Below, piece after piece: positions 49,758 to 62,957 of a stretch of 64,000 nucleotides of DNA; position 1 is the stretch's first letter; the number at the start of each line of letters is the position of its first letter. The DNA comes from Sophora flavescens (lineage: Eukaryota; Streptophyta; Magnoliopsida; Fabales; Fabaceae). The DNA lies in NCBI GenBank assembly GCA_030762895.1, contig JAUPTC010000134.1, positions 1 through 64,000 on the forward strand. Direction: 5' to 3'. Below the pieces are notes generated by a model. It saw nothing but the letters and a program-made list of their open reading frames with translations, was not told the origin of the DNA and made no database searches. The position numbers were made by a program, and so were the translations under genes.

Positions 49758-50028
49758 GATAAAAAATACAAGCTTTGGTACGGAGGACATTGATATATAG
49801 GATTCAGCCAAAACTAGTTGAACCCCGTGTTAATACTATAGCTGAATTTGGGGTGACTTCAAATGGTGGTGACTATAGAACAATGAGACATCAATATCGA
49901 CAAACTTTGAAGTACGAGACAGATGTGCACATTATGGAGAATTCAAAGATTGAAGGGAGTCCTTACTCATTTTATTCGTTTTCCAATGTCACTGTCAGCA
50001 ATTTCAACATATGCTATTTAGTTGGCGA
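49758..50028 (+). pseudogene. RPA1-like (DUF223) exon, first locus (copy B)
   Basis: Same exon as 11614-11882, with a better 3' end: after YSFYSFSNV the frame continues VSNFNICYLVG, as expected for the family. The LTR inserted 80 bases downstream. The next readable segment (TNVIRLLTAFGADDKF) begins directly after the solo LTR at about 52959. Confidence 0.72.
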
Positions 50029-50110
50029 GTCTTAATTTTGTTTGTGATGATCGTCTCATTTTTTAGTCGAAATATTGCTTTCTTTTTTTAAGCATTTATA
50101 ATATCATGGA

Positions 50111-52953
50111 TGTAACACCCTAGTTTTTACACATATGATTAATTATTTTATTTGGATGTTTATGTTCATTTTGTTATGTGGTTTAGTTTGAGTAATTAAA
50201 TTACTCCAAATTATTTTATTGGGTGCGTTAGCACTGACTTATTTCAGTGAATGCACGCTTATTAGACAATAAGTTACATTATTGTCACTATTATTACCAG
50301 TACAGAAAAATATTTTAAATAATATGATTAAGAGAAAAGCATTATCATATTTTCATCCTATTTAATTTTAGAGTTGAAAATAAACTGGTTTGACCTTAAT
50401 CGGAGATTAAATTTTGGACCGAGTATTTTCTTAGTTGATCAGTTCAACTATTAATCTTTACTCTAATTTGAATTTCGAAATCATATATTTATCAATCTTT
50501 ATTTTTAGATTCAAAAACTAAAAACATGTTTATTTTAGGCTTAATAGTTACTACTCATTTTGTACCTACTACTATTAATAAAAAAATAATAATTTTCTTC
50601 CTTCCTCTCCACTCTGTTACGCGCACGGAAACCACCTTCACTTTATTTTTCTTTTTCTTTCTTCTTCACAAGAACAGAAACACCTCCTTCTCTCCCTTGG
50701 TGGTGACCTTCTTCCTCCTCCTTCTACTTCATCTCATCTCCTCCCTCTCTCTTGCTGCCAGAAATCGCACGCCACCCCTAGGACCGCTGTCCAACTCGTC
50801 GCCATCGCCGTTCGACTGTGCCGCGTAGGGATGAGATAGCCGCGACCCTGCACGTGTTTTGGCTACTTGCTTTGCTGCTGTACGCCTTCTTCTTCGCCGC
50901 GATGAGCTTTTCTTGCTGCCGTTGATGGTGGGTTTTCCTTCCTCTTGGTTGTTTGAAACTCTTTCTTTCATTCTATGGCATTTATCTTCCTTTCCATCCA
51001 TGGGTGTTACAGCCACTGCGTTCTCCGCCGTGCCGCCACTGTTGCCGCCGCGTCGGACAGCCCAACCACACCACCTCTTCTTCTTTTCTTGTGGGTGAGT
51101 GATTCCTCACCATTATCATGTTAAATTTCAAGAAATCCCCAAATTTCAGTTTTGAAACCCTAAATCAAACAAGAAGGACAACATGCAAGACCTCTAGCTT
51201 CCTTCAAATAAAATTTCGAAAACTGAAGAACAAGTCAGATTAGGAAGCACAGGGAGATCAACACTCACCACCTTCAATTCGCTACTTGGTTAGGTGAGTT
51301 TCCTTAGCTTAGTGCTTGGTAACCATAAATCCAAGCTTAGGAATTTTGATTTGCTTGCTTTTATTGTTTGATTTGTCATCTGCATGTTGATTATATGAAG
51401 TCAATTGAGTACATATTGATGATATAAATTATTTCAATTGCATGCATGTAATCTGTTTGTGAAAAGTCCCAAATGAAATTTCTGGTCTGAAACCCGTATA
51501 AACATATGTGCAGTATTTTGCTTATAATTATTTCTATAGGGCTTTGTTCGGTATGATTCTTGTTTTTCTTGAAAATAGACTCGAAATGCTACAAATTAGG
51601 TACTTGTTTGGCTGTTTTACACTGAGTATAGATGAAGAAAAACCTGTTATAAGTTGGAGTATTGTAACTGCCCTGTTTTCTGTGTGCAGAAGCTTGGTTG
51701 TTAAAACTGTAATTTTTGGAAGGCTATTCTTCAAGACTAAAATTTTATTCATAAACTATACTTGTTTAGCTTTCCATAGAGGGGTCGTTTGTCCAAATTT
51801 GACTTCGTTTGGTATTTTAATAAAATCATAGAAGTTAACTGAAAACTGCTGAAATTCTGCTTATGTTGTTGATGCCTTATCCCTTGTTGAATACTTGATT
51901 GAGAGATTATATATTGTTCATGTGCAATTGGTATGGTTGATGAATATTTAATGCATTTGACTTCCATTTGAGAAGAGTACCAGAAAATGAATCATAGCAT
52001 GGCATTAAAAACTTTAAATGGTCTATGTTTAGTGAAGCCTAAGGTTTCAAAACTATTCTAGCCATTATTTAAGGCCACAATTTTGGTTGTGGGTGAGATG
52101 TTTTGTAAGTCCTTCATTATTGGAGGCTAGGATATGGTACTAGCAATTAAGGGATGCCTAATTGTTGTCATAGAGCTCTGACTGCCATATCAACCAGTTT
52201 AAACTATGCGTGCCTTATTTCCGCTCACACTTGAGGTACCTATTAAAGATTTTTCTACTTAAAATGCCTATGCTTAGATTCACATTCAGTAAATAACTCA
52301 ATCCAAGTAAGGACCCAGTAGAAAGGGCTGGTGATGAAAGGGTGAGTTATAAGAGAATAATTCTGTAGTGATATAAAGTTTGAGTAGTCATACTTTAGCC
52401 TTCTTTAGTCCACGGAGTGCACACCTGGCAAAATGGAGAGGTAAGTTGGCTATGAGAAACTTTACCACCACGTGAGGTTAATTTGATGTGTGCATATAAG
52501 TAAGTATGTGTAATTCAACGAGGACAATTAAACACAATATATTGTTTACTAATATGCTTTGCTTGAAGCAGGAACTCATTGAGATTCATTTCTCACTAGG
52601 CTCCTCTTTGTTTCAGATAACAGGTACATATTGGAAACTGATAAGCAAGTTCGGGAGATTGCTTGACAGTCACCCAATAGAGTCCCAAGATACGTTAGTT
52701 TTCATAGCCGGATCAAAGTTGGAGTCTTACTAGGAGTCAATATTTGCATGAAATTGAATTGTTGATTAGGGGTTAAATGGTTATTTGTATTAAATTAATT
52801 CCAATTATATGTTCAACTCTACAAAAATATCTTGTATAACTTTGTTTCACTTATTTTTAAAATTTCCTATGTTTAACTATTGTTCCTGATGCTATAACCA
52901 GGTATATATATATTATTAGTTAGTAGTATCCTTATGGAAGTCAGGATATTACA
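50111..52953 (+). mobile_element. Solo LTR at the site of the complete element in copy A
   Basis: TGTAACACCC to GGATATTACA, 2843 bp, flanked by ATGGA at 50106-50110 and 52954-52958. The interior with the DVR fragment is absent. Near the left end it shares bases with the 5' LTR of copy A (for example GCACTGAC and TTCTTTTTC). Over most of the remainder it matches the 3' LTR. Confidence 0.93.
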
Positions 52954-52958
52954 ATGGA

Positions 52959-53385
52959 CAAATGTGATTCGTCTTCTTACCGCTTTCGGTGCTGACGATA
53001 AATTTTAAAGGATGATAAATATCTGGATTGAGGGTTTTGGAGTTGTATAATGATGGGTATTGATACTGTCACTATAGATTAATAATTTCAAATTTAATTT
53101 CAATTACTCCTATTTATTGGGTGTCTGTTGGTTTAAGGTTAGCATATTCAACAAACTCTTTAACACTTATTTCAAAACAACAGATTTATTTAAGAAAATA
53201 AATAATATATATTTTAATTTTATTGTTAACAATAATGTCTGAAGTAATTTGACTTATATGATTCAAAGATTTAATTTGTATCTATTATTAGTATAAAGAG
53301 TTTTTAAATTGTCAAGTAATACTAAAATAACACTTTATTAAAAGGTTTTACGCTTATCAAAAATTACCTTAAAATCATATATATA

Positions 53386-53441
<56 letters not shown>

Positions 53442-53667
53442 ATCGTCTCACGATATAAAAAAACTTGACTATAAAAGTGTATCAAAATTTACATTCTTTA
53501 TTTTATTTATCAAATTATTAAAAAGGTCATTCAACTTGACTAATAATATTCTCTCAAAATGAAAAACTTGACTAATAATATGGTATTTACAAGCATTATA
53601 TATTTTATATAATTTGTGTAAATCATGTTAACACCTTTATGTAATTAATATGTAAAAATTTAAAAAT

Positions 53668-53733
<66 letters not shown>

Positions 53734-54012
53734 GCAATCATCTTACAGTATAAAAAAACTTGACTATAAAAGTGTATCAAAATTTACATTATATATCTTA
53801 TTTCTCAAATTATTAAAAAGGTCATTCAACTTGACTAATAATATGGTATTTACAAGCATTATATATTTTATATAATTTGTGTAAATCATGTTAACACCTT
53901 TATATAATTAATATGTAAAAATTTAAAAATTATCTTATAATATTAAAAATTATTAAATAAATAATTTTAAAAATCATCAATAATTTATCCGTGCGGGCAC
54001 ATGAAAGTCTAG
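52959..54012 (+). other. RPA1-like remnant, (TA)n units and Helitron-like end (copy B)
   Basis: Counterpart of 20852-21916: an RPA1-like segment at the start, two (TA)n-led units (53378 and 53674 onward), and a terminal hairpin GTGCGGGCAC followed by CTAG at 54009-54012. Confidence 0.5.
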
Positions 54013-54824
54013 TTATATACAAATGCAAATAAACTCATTGAATACTGTTACAGGTCGCATTCTATTAGCCTTTTCACATTTAATACGGTTATTAGCAAAT
54101 TCAAAATAAACCCCAAGCTTTTGCTCAAAAATAAAAATAAAAATAAAAATAGTTAACCAGAGTTTGAATAGACCTGCATGAATTACCTATTAAAAAATAC
54201 ACGTTTAAAATCAAATTGGAGACAAGCATTAAAATGCTATTATTAATACCAATTATAGGACACAAATCAAGGGTATTGAAATGAAATCTTGAATACACCT
54301 GCAGCGATTTGCATATTCAAAATTAGTTTATGTGAATCAGATTGGAAAACATAAAAAGGGCGTTGAAATGATATTATTGATATCAAAATCTGCACAAATC
54401 AAGGGCATCATTCATCCCAGTAAAAAAAAAGGGCATTATTCATTCCGTAAAAAAAAAGGGCATTATTCATGAAATACGATTTGATAAATTAAAATCAAGA
54501 GCATTGAAATGATATTATTAATATCAGATTCATTAAATCAAGGGCATACTCTGTGTTGGCAATATCACATTTGGAATATGCTGAGAAACACAGTTAAATC
54601 AGTCTACAAGAATGGAACGATTTCAAAATTCAAATCAAATCATTAAAATGTGTAATTAGCAAAATCCACAATTATGAGGCGAAAATATCTCTACAAACTT
54701 GATGGCATTCAATATTCAAATTTCAGAATTTCTATAAATTACATTAGCAATAACCATTCATTGCATCATCTACAACACTGCATAAATTATTTGCATTCCA
54801 CAAATCACTACTACTAAAAAAAAA

Positions 54825-55401
54825 ATGCCTCCTAAGTATGACCATGTTTCTGGAATCCACGATGGGCACAAAAACTGGAATTTACTTCTAGGTAATTTCA
54901 GACTGTGGCATGTTTCCTATTTAACCGTGAGCAAGCTTCCCTATTCTCTTGAAATGGTTCTCATTGACCCCGAGGTGGTTAGATCAATGCATTTTTTTTT
55001 CTTATCATTTATTTTATTTTAATTATGGATACTTAATTTTCAATGTCTTTTTTCCGTAGGGAAAAAAAGATTGATGCTACGATTCGTAAGACACTGATCT
55101 ATAAATACCAAAAAGTGACTTGAAAAATAAGGTTTTGTATATCATATCTCTAATTTTGCTATTCCGATGAATGAATTTACGTTCACCCCGCCTGAAGAAT
55201 GTTTCCAAGATAATCTTGATAGTGATTATTTAGTCGGTTAGTATTGAACATTGAACATATCCAAGCTTATATATCAGAGTTTATTTCTAACACTTTATTC
55301 CATTGTATGCAGACCTAATAGAAGTAATGACCGCTATTGGTAAAGAGAGAGAATATGAGAAGAATGGCAGGATCATTGTGATAGAGCTGGAAAACAATGG
55401 G
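54825..55401 (+). pseudogene. RPA1-like (DUF223) gene, second locus (copy B)
   Basis: Exon 1 (54825 to about 54974) encodes MPPKYDHVSGIHDGHKNWNL and SLEMVLIDPE. Exon 2 (55060-55236, acceptor TTTCCGTAG) gives KKIDATIRKTLIYKYQK, then after a one-base shift FVYHISNFAIPMNEFTFTPP and DSDYLVG. Exon 3 (55313-55400, acceptor TATGCAG) gives LIEVMTAIGKEREYEKNG and IIVIELENNG. Together this is one DUF223 OB-fold domain of an RPA1-like protein. The order and splice signals are intact, with a single frame problem. Later domains are missing, so it is a truncated gene. Confidence 0.75.
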
Positions 55402-55807
55402 TAATTATTTTCTCGCATAATTTTTTATTTTTTAATTATTCCTCTTTACTAATTCTTTTTTAAAAAAAAATCTTAAATCAGATTTCCTTTCTAAATTACT
55501 TTGTTTGCGACGTTTGTTGATGACTTAATTGGAATCGTATAAAGATAAAAATAGTTAATACAATAAAATCATTTTAGAACGAAATTATATTAAAATATGA
55601 TTATATGAGTTACAAAACCAATTCATTATTGCCTTTGGTGGGCATTTCATGATTCTCGGTCTGCCAATAACAATGTAATATGAAAGCTTTTGCAGGGGAG
55701 AAAGTATTTGAAATAGGAAAAATATCAAACTAGGTTTATAGCCATCTAATGTTTGATACGTGATAATTAATAAGGTTTAAGTCATTACACCAAATCATGT
55801 GCTAATC

Positions 55808-56665
55808 ACTAATGAAGAAAATCCGATAGATAAAGGGTTGTGGGGAATCAAATGTTTATAAAAATATGAAGAAAATATGTTGTGTTTGATTACTAAGATC
55901 ATTCTATTATTAAAAGGGTGGAAACTGGGTCATGCTACTATGTTCAACTTTAGAAATGACATTTAAAATATGTACATATATGATAGATGAAGGCGGGGAA
56001 CCAATGAAGAAAATATGATAGATGAAGGTTGGTGGGGGAACCAAATGTTTATAAAATATGTAGAAAATATGTTATGTATGATTACTAAAATCATTGACAA
56101 ATTTCTAGGGTGAAAACTTGGGTGGTTCTACTATGTGCAGCTTAAGAAATGAGTCATATTTTAAATAAAAATAAATAAATGACATGTTTTTTAAAAAAAT
56201 ATATGATAGATGAAGGAGGAACCAATGAAGAAAAAGTGATAAATAAAGGGTGGTGGGGAAAGCAAATGTATATAAAAATATAAAGAATTTCTGTTTTGTA
56301 TGGTTACTAAGATCGTTAACAAATTTCTATTATTAAATGGGGTGGAAAATATTGGTGCTACTATGTGCAACTTTAGAAATAAGACATGTTTTAAATAAAT
56401 AAAAAATAAATGACATGTTTTTAAAAAATATATGATAGATGATGGGAGAACCAATGAAGAAAATATGATAGATAAATGGTGGTGAGGTAACAAATGAAGA
56501 AAAAATGATAGATAAAGGGTGGTGGGGGAAGCTAATGTTTATAAAAATATGAAGAAAATATGTTGTATATGATTACTAAGATCATTGACAAATTTCTATT
56601 ATTAAATGGGTGGAAACTTGGGTGGTGCTACTATGTGCGCGTGGCTTTAGAAATGAGATATTTTA
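55808..56665. repeat. Degenerate tandem array (copy B)
   Basis: Counterpart of 23700-24560, same unit order. Confidence 0.75.
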
Positions 56666-56899
56666 AATAAATAAAAAAGGTTTGTAGTAAATATAATTTT
56701 TGTAAGAAGTAGGATGATTATAAAATGAATGAATACTTTGTGATGTTGATGATGTAGTCTTAGGATGTAGTCGAGAGGTAGACTGAGATTGAATATTTGT
56801 ATATGATTATGTACAAGACTTTTTATTAGTAATTATTTATATTTGTCAATTTATCATTTTTTATTTTTAATATACGAATTAAATAAACTTAATCCCCGT

Positions 56900-59861
56900 T
56901 GTAACACCCCTCTTGGGAATTACTTTGTAACACGTGTGAAAATAAATTAAAACCAAATTATTTGCTGGTTGCTCTCGGAAAATTTACTTACTTTAGGTGA
57001 GAAAACTCAGGTGTAAAAATTTTTGTTCTGAGAGAACGCTCTATTAGACCAAGATAACAGTAAAATCATATTGTACATCTCCTCACACGAGGAAATACTC
57101 ATTCACCTCAAGAGCCTTCACAACATACACATTTGTACTAAAAGTTTTTAATTCTCATAAACAAAATTAAACACAGACTCTCGCCACTATTATTGACCTC
57201 TTCGAGGATCAAGATTAGTATCCCGATTGAAGTTAAGACATATATAGTCATAACAACATAAATTTCTCAAAAAAACACAACTAATTTACCAATGAGTTCC
57301 ACAATGGAACAATCATTATCATTCACAAAAGATTGATGACATTTCACAGAAATCATATAATCTTTATATCTAATCTCCCGGAGATTCACTCACCAATAAA
57401 TGAGCTGATCAGGCTCTTGAATGGCACATTGTACAAACTCTTGGTACAATTGTCAATCGCATAATGGTACATTATCCGACCTCCCGGCACTAACACATGA
57501 ATATCTTCAAGATATCATGACTAACAAATACATCGAGGCCTGAATGATCTTAAAATTAAATCCATGTGTGAATGATTACTGCTGTTTTTAAGAATGCTTT
57601 CCGTAAACATTTTGAGTAATTAACCGTCGTTTAGCATTTTAAAAACGTTTTAAGTCAAAACTTGATCTTTTCCACTCAAATAATTTTCTAAAAATCACAA
57701 TTCAGTTATTTTCAAAGATTAATTTCATAAAATAACTTTTTTATAATATATTGGATTTATCCACCTAAAAATTAGCAGTACAAAAAAAATTTCACGGTTA
57801 CATCCTCACTGTAACCCATAGTTCACCCTTACACCAATAAATCATTAAAATAATGATATTTTCAACTTTTTCTCATTTCAACCAACCAAAAACCTAAGTA
57901 ATATTATATTACTATTTCTCATCAATTAAAATTCATTATCCCATAAAAACTTTTTAACACTTTGAACCTCATTACTAATTCAAGATCGACCACCATCAGA
58001 GCTTTTCAATCCACAAACAAGATTAACGATTCATCAACAATATTATAACAATTAACCCACCCCAGCACAGATCATGCATCAAAACATTATAATGCACAAC
58101 TGCAAATAACTAACCACAGATAAAATCACAGGTTAACACAAAGTTAAACAACCACCATAAATCTCAACCAAATATTACAAATCATACACAAATCACACAT
58201 ATAATTATCGGGAAAAATCCCTCGTTAAGATCCCCTTACCTCTTGAAGATTCCAACTTTCTTTTCATGATTTGTTTGCTTATTCGAATCCGGTTTCCTCC
58301 ACGCACTCGGTACTCAAAACAAATGTTAAACTTGAACAAACCATAACAAATAAATCATAAATCAAACAATCATAAACACTCCTATTTCCTGTGTATGGTT
58401 CGGCCATGAGGGGTCTATGTGGCTAAAAATTTCTAAAATTCCTAAGTCTTTGGATTAGTGATCCTTAAGTACAAAATTTCTAAAATTCCTAAGTCTTTGG
58501 ATTAGTGATCCTTAAGTACTTAAGACATAGGATTAATGATTTAACCGGAAAGATTGAATCAAAGACTTCCAAGTTCCTCAACACCTAATTTCGGCCAAGG
58601 CACAAAAATAAAGCAAGAAATTTTAGTTTGATATAAGAACTTGGTTTCAACATACATACATATTAGAAAGATGAGATCTATGATCACTTTCTAAAAATTG
58701 AACAAAAGTTCCTTCACCCACACTTTAGGGTTTTGGCCTTGGAGAGAAAAATAGGGAGGAAAACTTTGTTTGCAACATACTCTTGGATTATGATTATAGA
58801 GGTGATAACAAGAACATAGAAATTGATTTCATATTTATTGGATTTTTCTATGATTTTCTATGGATTTTCAAAGTTAAGAACACAAGAGAAGAACATGATG
58901 ATTTAGGCTTCTAATCATGAAATGAATTGAAGGACATATAGTTAAATGATGATGAGGATCATGGATTACCTATCGGAATTGAAGAAATGTGTAAGAATCA
59001 CCAAGTTCCTTCACAGACTAAGGCTATGGAGTTTAGAGACAAATGGAAGAATGGAGAAGATTGGAGAATGAAAATGAAGATTGGAGAAGAAGATGGCATC
59101 ATGTAAATTGATGAAGCAATCCTCATGGGCCTGGGGCTTGGCTTGCGCAAATGGGCTTGGAGAAATCCAAATTCATACGCGTGTCTTCAACATAAAAATG
59201 CTTAAGACATAACAAAGGCATAGGAAAGTTAAGAGTAGAAATTTACCTCATGCAAAATAACATCTTAGCCATGATATTGGGCCTAAAAAACCGCAGCCCA
59301 TTATGGTTTGGAAGCGTGAAAATTGATCCAATTCACTTGGAGTATCATGAAATTTTGTTTAGGGACCAAAATGAAATTAAGAGAAAGTTTAAGGATCAAA
59401 ATGCAATTTCCTAGAAATTGTCATCATGACTTGTGATTCCATCCATGACATCATCCACATGGCCTTGTCATTTGTGACTCATGGATATTATCCATTAGCG
59501 GTCCCCGGTAATCTCGTATTCAACTCGTCGATCGCCTGACTTAAGATATCACCCGGATATAGTATATTATTTCACTTTTTAATGAAATATTTCAAAATAA
59601 CCAAAATCGTTGGAAATTAAATAAAAACCTTAAGTTTTTCAATCAGGAGTAAAAATTAGGTCTTCGATCAAGTATAACTATATTTTCGGTGAAATTCACG
59701 GATCGTGTTTTCGCCTAACTTTTCAACCTAAATTTTAATCGTAACGTAGAGTATAAATATGACTTTGGTTTATCCAAAATCATTTTCTAGGTCTCGGATA
59801 AAATATAATCATTTATATATTTATTACCGATATTAGAAAGCTGAAAAATCGGGGCGTTACA
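56900..59861 (-). mobile_element. Solo LTR, 2962 bp, target duplication CCCGT (copy B)
   Basis: TGTAACACCC to GGGCGTTACA, flanked by exact CCCGT at 56895-56899 and 59862-59866. It contains the same 47-bp tandem duplication as copy A. Confidence 0.9.
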
Positions 59862-59888
59862 CCCGTGTCGCACAGGTACACATTCTAG
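59862..59888 (+). mobile_element. Helitron-like 3' terminus split by the solo LTR (copy B)
   Basis: CCCGTGTCGCACAGG hairpin remnant, then TACACATTCTAG and T. Confidence 0.55.
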
Positions 59889-60660
59889 TAATATACATTT
59901 GAGAATAATCTCAAAATAGAAATAGACAAATGACACTCTATGGAGTCATTGCTTCATGCAATTTTTCATAGTGGCCCTCACCACAACTCTTCCCTCCGAT
60001 TTTCACGAATGTGTCACGCTTATATTGATTTGAAGAAAAAACATAATGATGTTCATAATTTCATTAATGAAATTAATTCAAATTTTGAAATTTCACAATC
60101 AAAACAATTGATACTGATTATGCTATTTTAGTATGAAAATAATTTAATGCTTAAACAAATAATACGAAAAATATTAGAAATTAAGAGTGCATTAATTAGA
60201 ATTGATTATATGGACGATACATTGATTATAAATTATAATAATTCAACACGACAACAATTTAAATTAAAAAAATATTTGAAATCTTAAAGTTAGAATTCAG
60301 ATTGAAATTAGTTCAAATTCTAAAAAGGAAATAGATGAATTTAATTATAATTTTATCGATGTTATTAGTATATAAAGATATCTTGCAAATATTATTAATG
60401 ATTTCGTGCAGATACTATTAGCAATACATTTATGATTTATAATATTAATTATATTATGAATAATTAAATTAATATGTGTATATCTAATATTTAGTCAAAA
60501 AAATGTATATCTAATATTAGGATCATTACACGGTAAATAATGGAATGTATGATTCGGGAAAATGAAATAATTTTATGATATATTTCCTATTTCCTATATT
60601 TTGAAATTCAAAAATATGGATTTAGATAATTAGTTCAAATATTGAAAATAAAAAAATTAT
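59889..60660 (+). other. Unrecognised frame and AT-rich sequence (copy B)
   Basis: Counterpart of 27790-28560. The frame 59940-60131 begins MESLLHAIFHSGPHHN; no family recognised. Confidence 0.35.
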
Positions 60661-61068
60661 TATAATTATAACTTCACTAATGTTCTCAATGACGTGATAT
60701 ATCATTAAAATCTTACTGTCAGTAAAAACATCAATTGTTTTTAATCAGAACTTTTGCCAAAATTAAATGCGATTAAACATAATATATCATTTCGATCGGA
60801 AATTTGGAAAGTAGAATTTTCCACGGACAAAATATAAAAAGGGTTAAATTAAGGTTTTTTGCCGATATAAAATTATACTATCAGTAAAAACGCAGACCAA
60901 TTTCCGTATGAGTTTTAAGCCCAAAATTTCATCGTATACTTATAATAATAAGTATAATATGAATATGACTTTGGTTTTCCCAAAATCATTTTCTAAGTCT
61001 CGAAAAAAAAAATAAACGTATTTATACAATTTCCGATATTAGAAAGCAGAAAAACTCAGGGTGTTACA
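60661..61068 (-). mobile_element. 3' LTR of the gag-protease element (partial, copy B)
   Basis: Starts TGTAACACCCTG on the minus strand at 61068, preceded by polypurine tract AAGAGGGGTAG at 61071-61081. Confidence 0.65.
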
Positions 61069-61398
61069 GACTACCCCTCTTAAAAAAATTTCGTCCTCGA
61101 AATTTCGTGACACGAGGCTAAACAAAATCGAAAGATCTCGGGACCTTACTTTCACAAGAAAGTATATAGAAAGATTTTATCGACCTGAAAAGATATAAGA
61201 ATATCATGTGCATAACATATTCTCTAATAGGTTTATAATGGAAAAATGCATTATCGGTACATATTTACAAACTCGAATCTAATAAAGCTCCTTCCTTCAC
61301 AAGAATTTTATTAACAACGATTTAAAAGAATAAAAGTCCGACAAGAATTCAGACTGGATCACTTCCACCAAAAGTAAAAGTCACTATATTAAGTCTCA

Positions 61399-62527
61399 TC
61401 AAAAACTTCTTTCAGTGAGAAAATATTTATCCCGGACAACCACATGATAGTTCAAGCAAATAGAATTGATAAGAATTAGCTTAGCGAATGGAGTTGAAAC
61501 AATCAAATCATACGGTAATGAAGGAATAAACAATTTCACACAATTCATCGAAATAAATGAATGTGTCGCACCCAAATCGTAAAGTATAGTTAAGATATTA
61601 CCATCTATGTCACAATCACCTTCAGTGCCGCTCAAAGTGTAAATTCTCCCCTTCGCCGTTGGTTTATTTGTCCTGGTGTTGTTGACAGCAGATCTACGGT
61701 TTGGTAAATTACAACCCTTTGCTAAGTGCCCCACTTGATTGCAGTTGTAACACTTAACTCTTTTTATTGGACAAGTATCTGTCATGTGGTTTGGATCTCC
61801 ACATCTTTAACATCTTCTGATTTGGCCTTGGTTTTGGTTCTTCGGCCTCCACTTCCCGATTCATAATTATTGGGATGATATTATTGTTGATTCTGGTTAT
61901 TTTCCGGTGGTCGGAAATAAGGCTCCCTCTATTGTCTCTTCCATTCCGCATCTGCTCTATCTTTCGACTCATCTCGACTAGAGATTGAAAATTTCGAAGT
62001 TACAATGGTAAGACAGATTCTTTAATATCAAATCTTAGACCTGCCTCAAACCTCTCACACTTCCAGCTTTCATTTGGTTTTGCTTGAAAGAAATGGAAAT
62101 ATTTAGCACGCGACTCGAACTTCGACCCATACTCCCCAACAGTCAGATCTCTCGGATATAAATGCAGAAATTCTTGTTATTTCTCAATCCGAACACTCTC
62201 TGAAAAATACTTGTTCAGGAATGCAGTTTTAAACACATCCCAAGTGATTTTCTGATGATCAGCTTCCAGCAGCTGTCGAGCACCTCTCCACCAATAGTCC
62301 GCATCTCCTATTAGTAGAAAAACAAAAACAACATATGTAACCCTAACATCTGCCGGAGTGACCACCAACTCAAAGATTTTCTCCTGCTCCTGAACCCATA
62401 AATAAGCTTTCTCATGCAATCAAAGCCTTGCCTTTCGTAGCTTGTTGTGTCTACGACCCCTTCCAGGACAGTGTCCACGTCCCCGTCCACTTCCTCGTCC
62501 ACGTCCACCTTCTGGTGCTAGTTCCAT
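61399..62527 (-). pseudogene. Ty3/gypsy Gag-protease without polymerase (copy B)
   Basis: Counterpart of 29303-30431. Here the zinc knuckle and the protease start form one 128-codon frame (61785-61399), from CYNCNQVGHLAKGC to LYDLGATHSFIS and on to the stop. The D-L-G in place of D-S-G is the same in both copies, so it is a real ancestral change. The gag core frame (62419-62177) contains DADYWWRGARQLLEADHQKI. No polymerase follows. Confidence 0.82.
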
Positions 62528-62696
62528 AACTGACCTATGAAACGGAATCAGTTAGACCGCAACCAGAAAATGAAACGCTTACTTACTTATTAACACACAT
62601 TACTTCTAAGAAGTAATTCAAACAAGTCTAAATCAGAGAACACACAACATCATCACAATAGACCTATTCCCCAACATTCCCGAAAGACTCGACAAC

Positions 62697-62707
62697 CTCT
62701 GATACCA
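62697..62707 (-). other. Primer binding site (copy B)
   Basis: TGGTATCAGAG on the minus strand, as at 30601-30611. Confidence 0.8.
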
Positions 62708-62882
62708 CAAATACGACACCAGGGTCATCACATTGTTACCCAAATGCGGAAAATAAAATTATAGTTCGCTGGTTACTTTCGGAAAATAATCTTTTATAAC
62801 ACTTTTCTTAATACAAAAATAGTGGAAATTTTTTTTCTTCTTCGACATACATAACCATGTCACAAATATAACCATATACGGG

Positions 62883-62885
<3 letters not shown>

Positions 62886-62954
<69 letters not shown>
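62886..62954. repeat. (TA)n microsatellite (copy B)
   Basis: About 69 bases of alternating TA at the left edge of the LTR palindrome, longer than in copy A. Confidence 0.9.
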
Positions 62955-62957
<3 letters not shown>

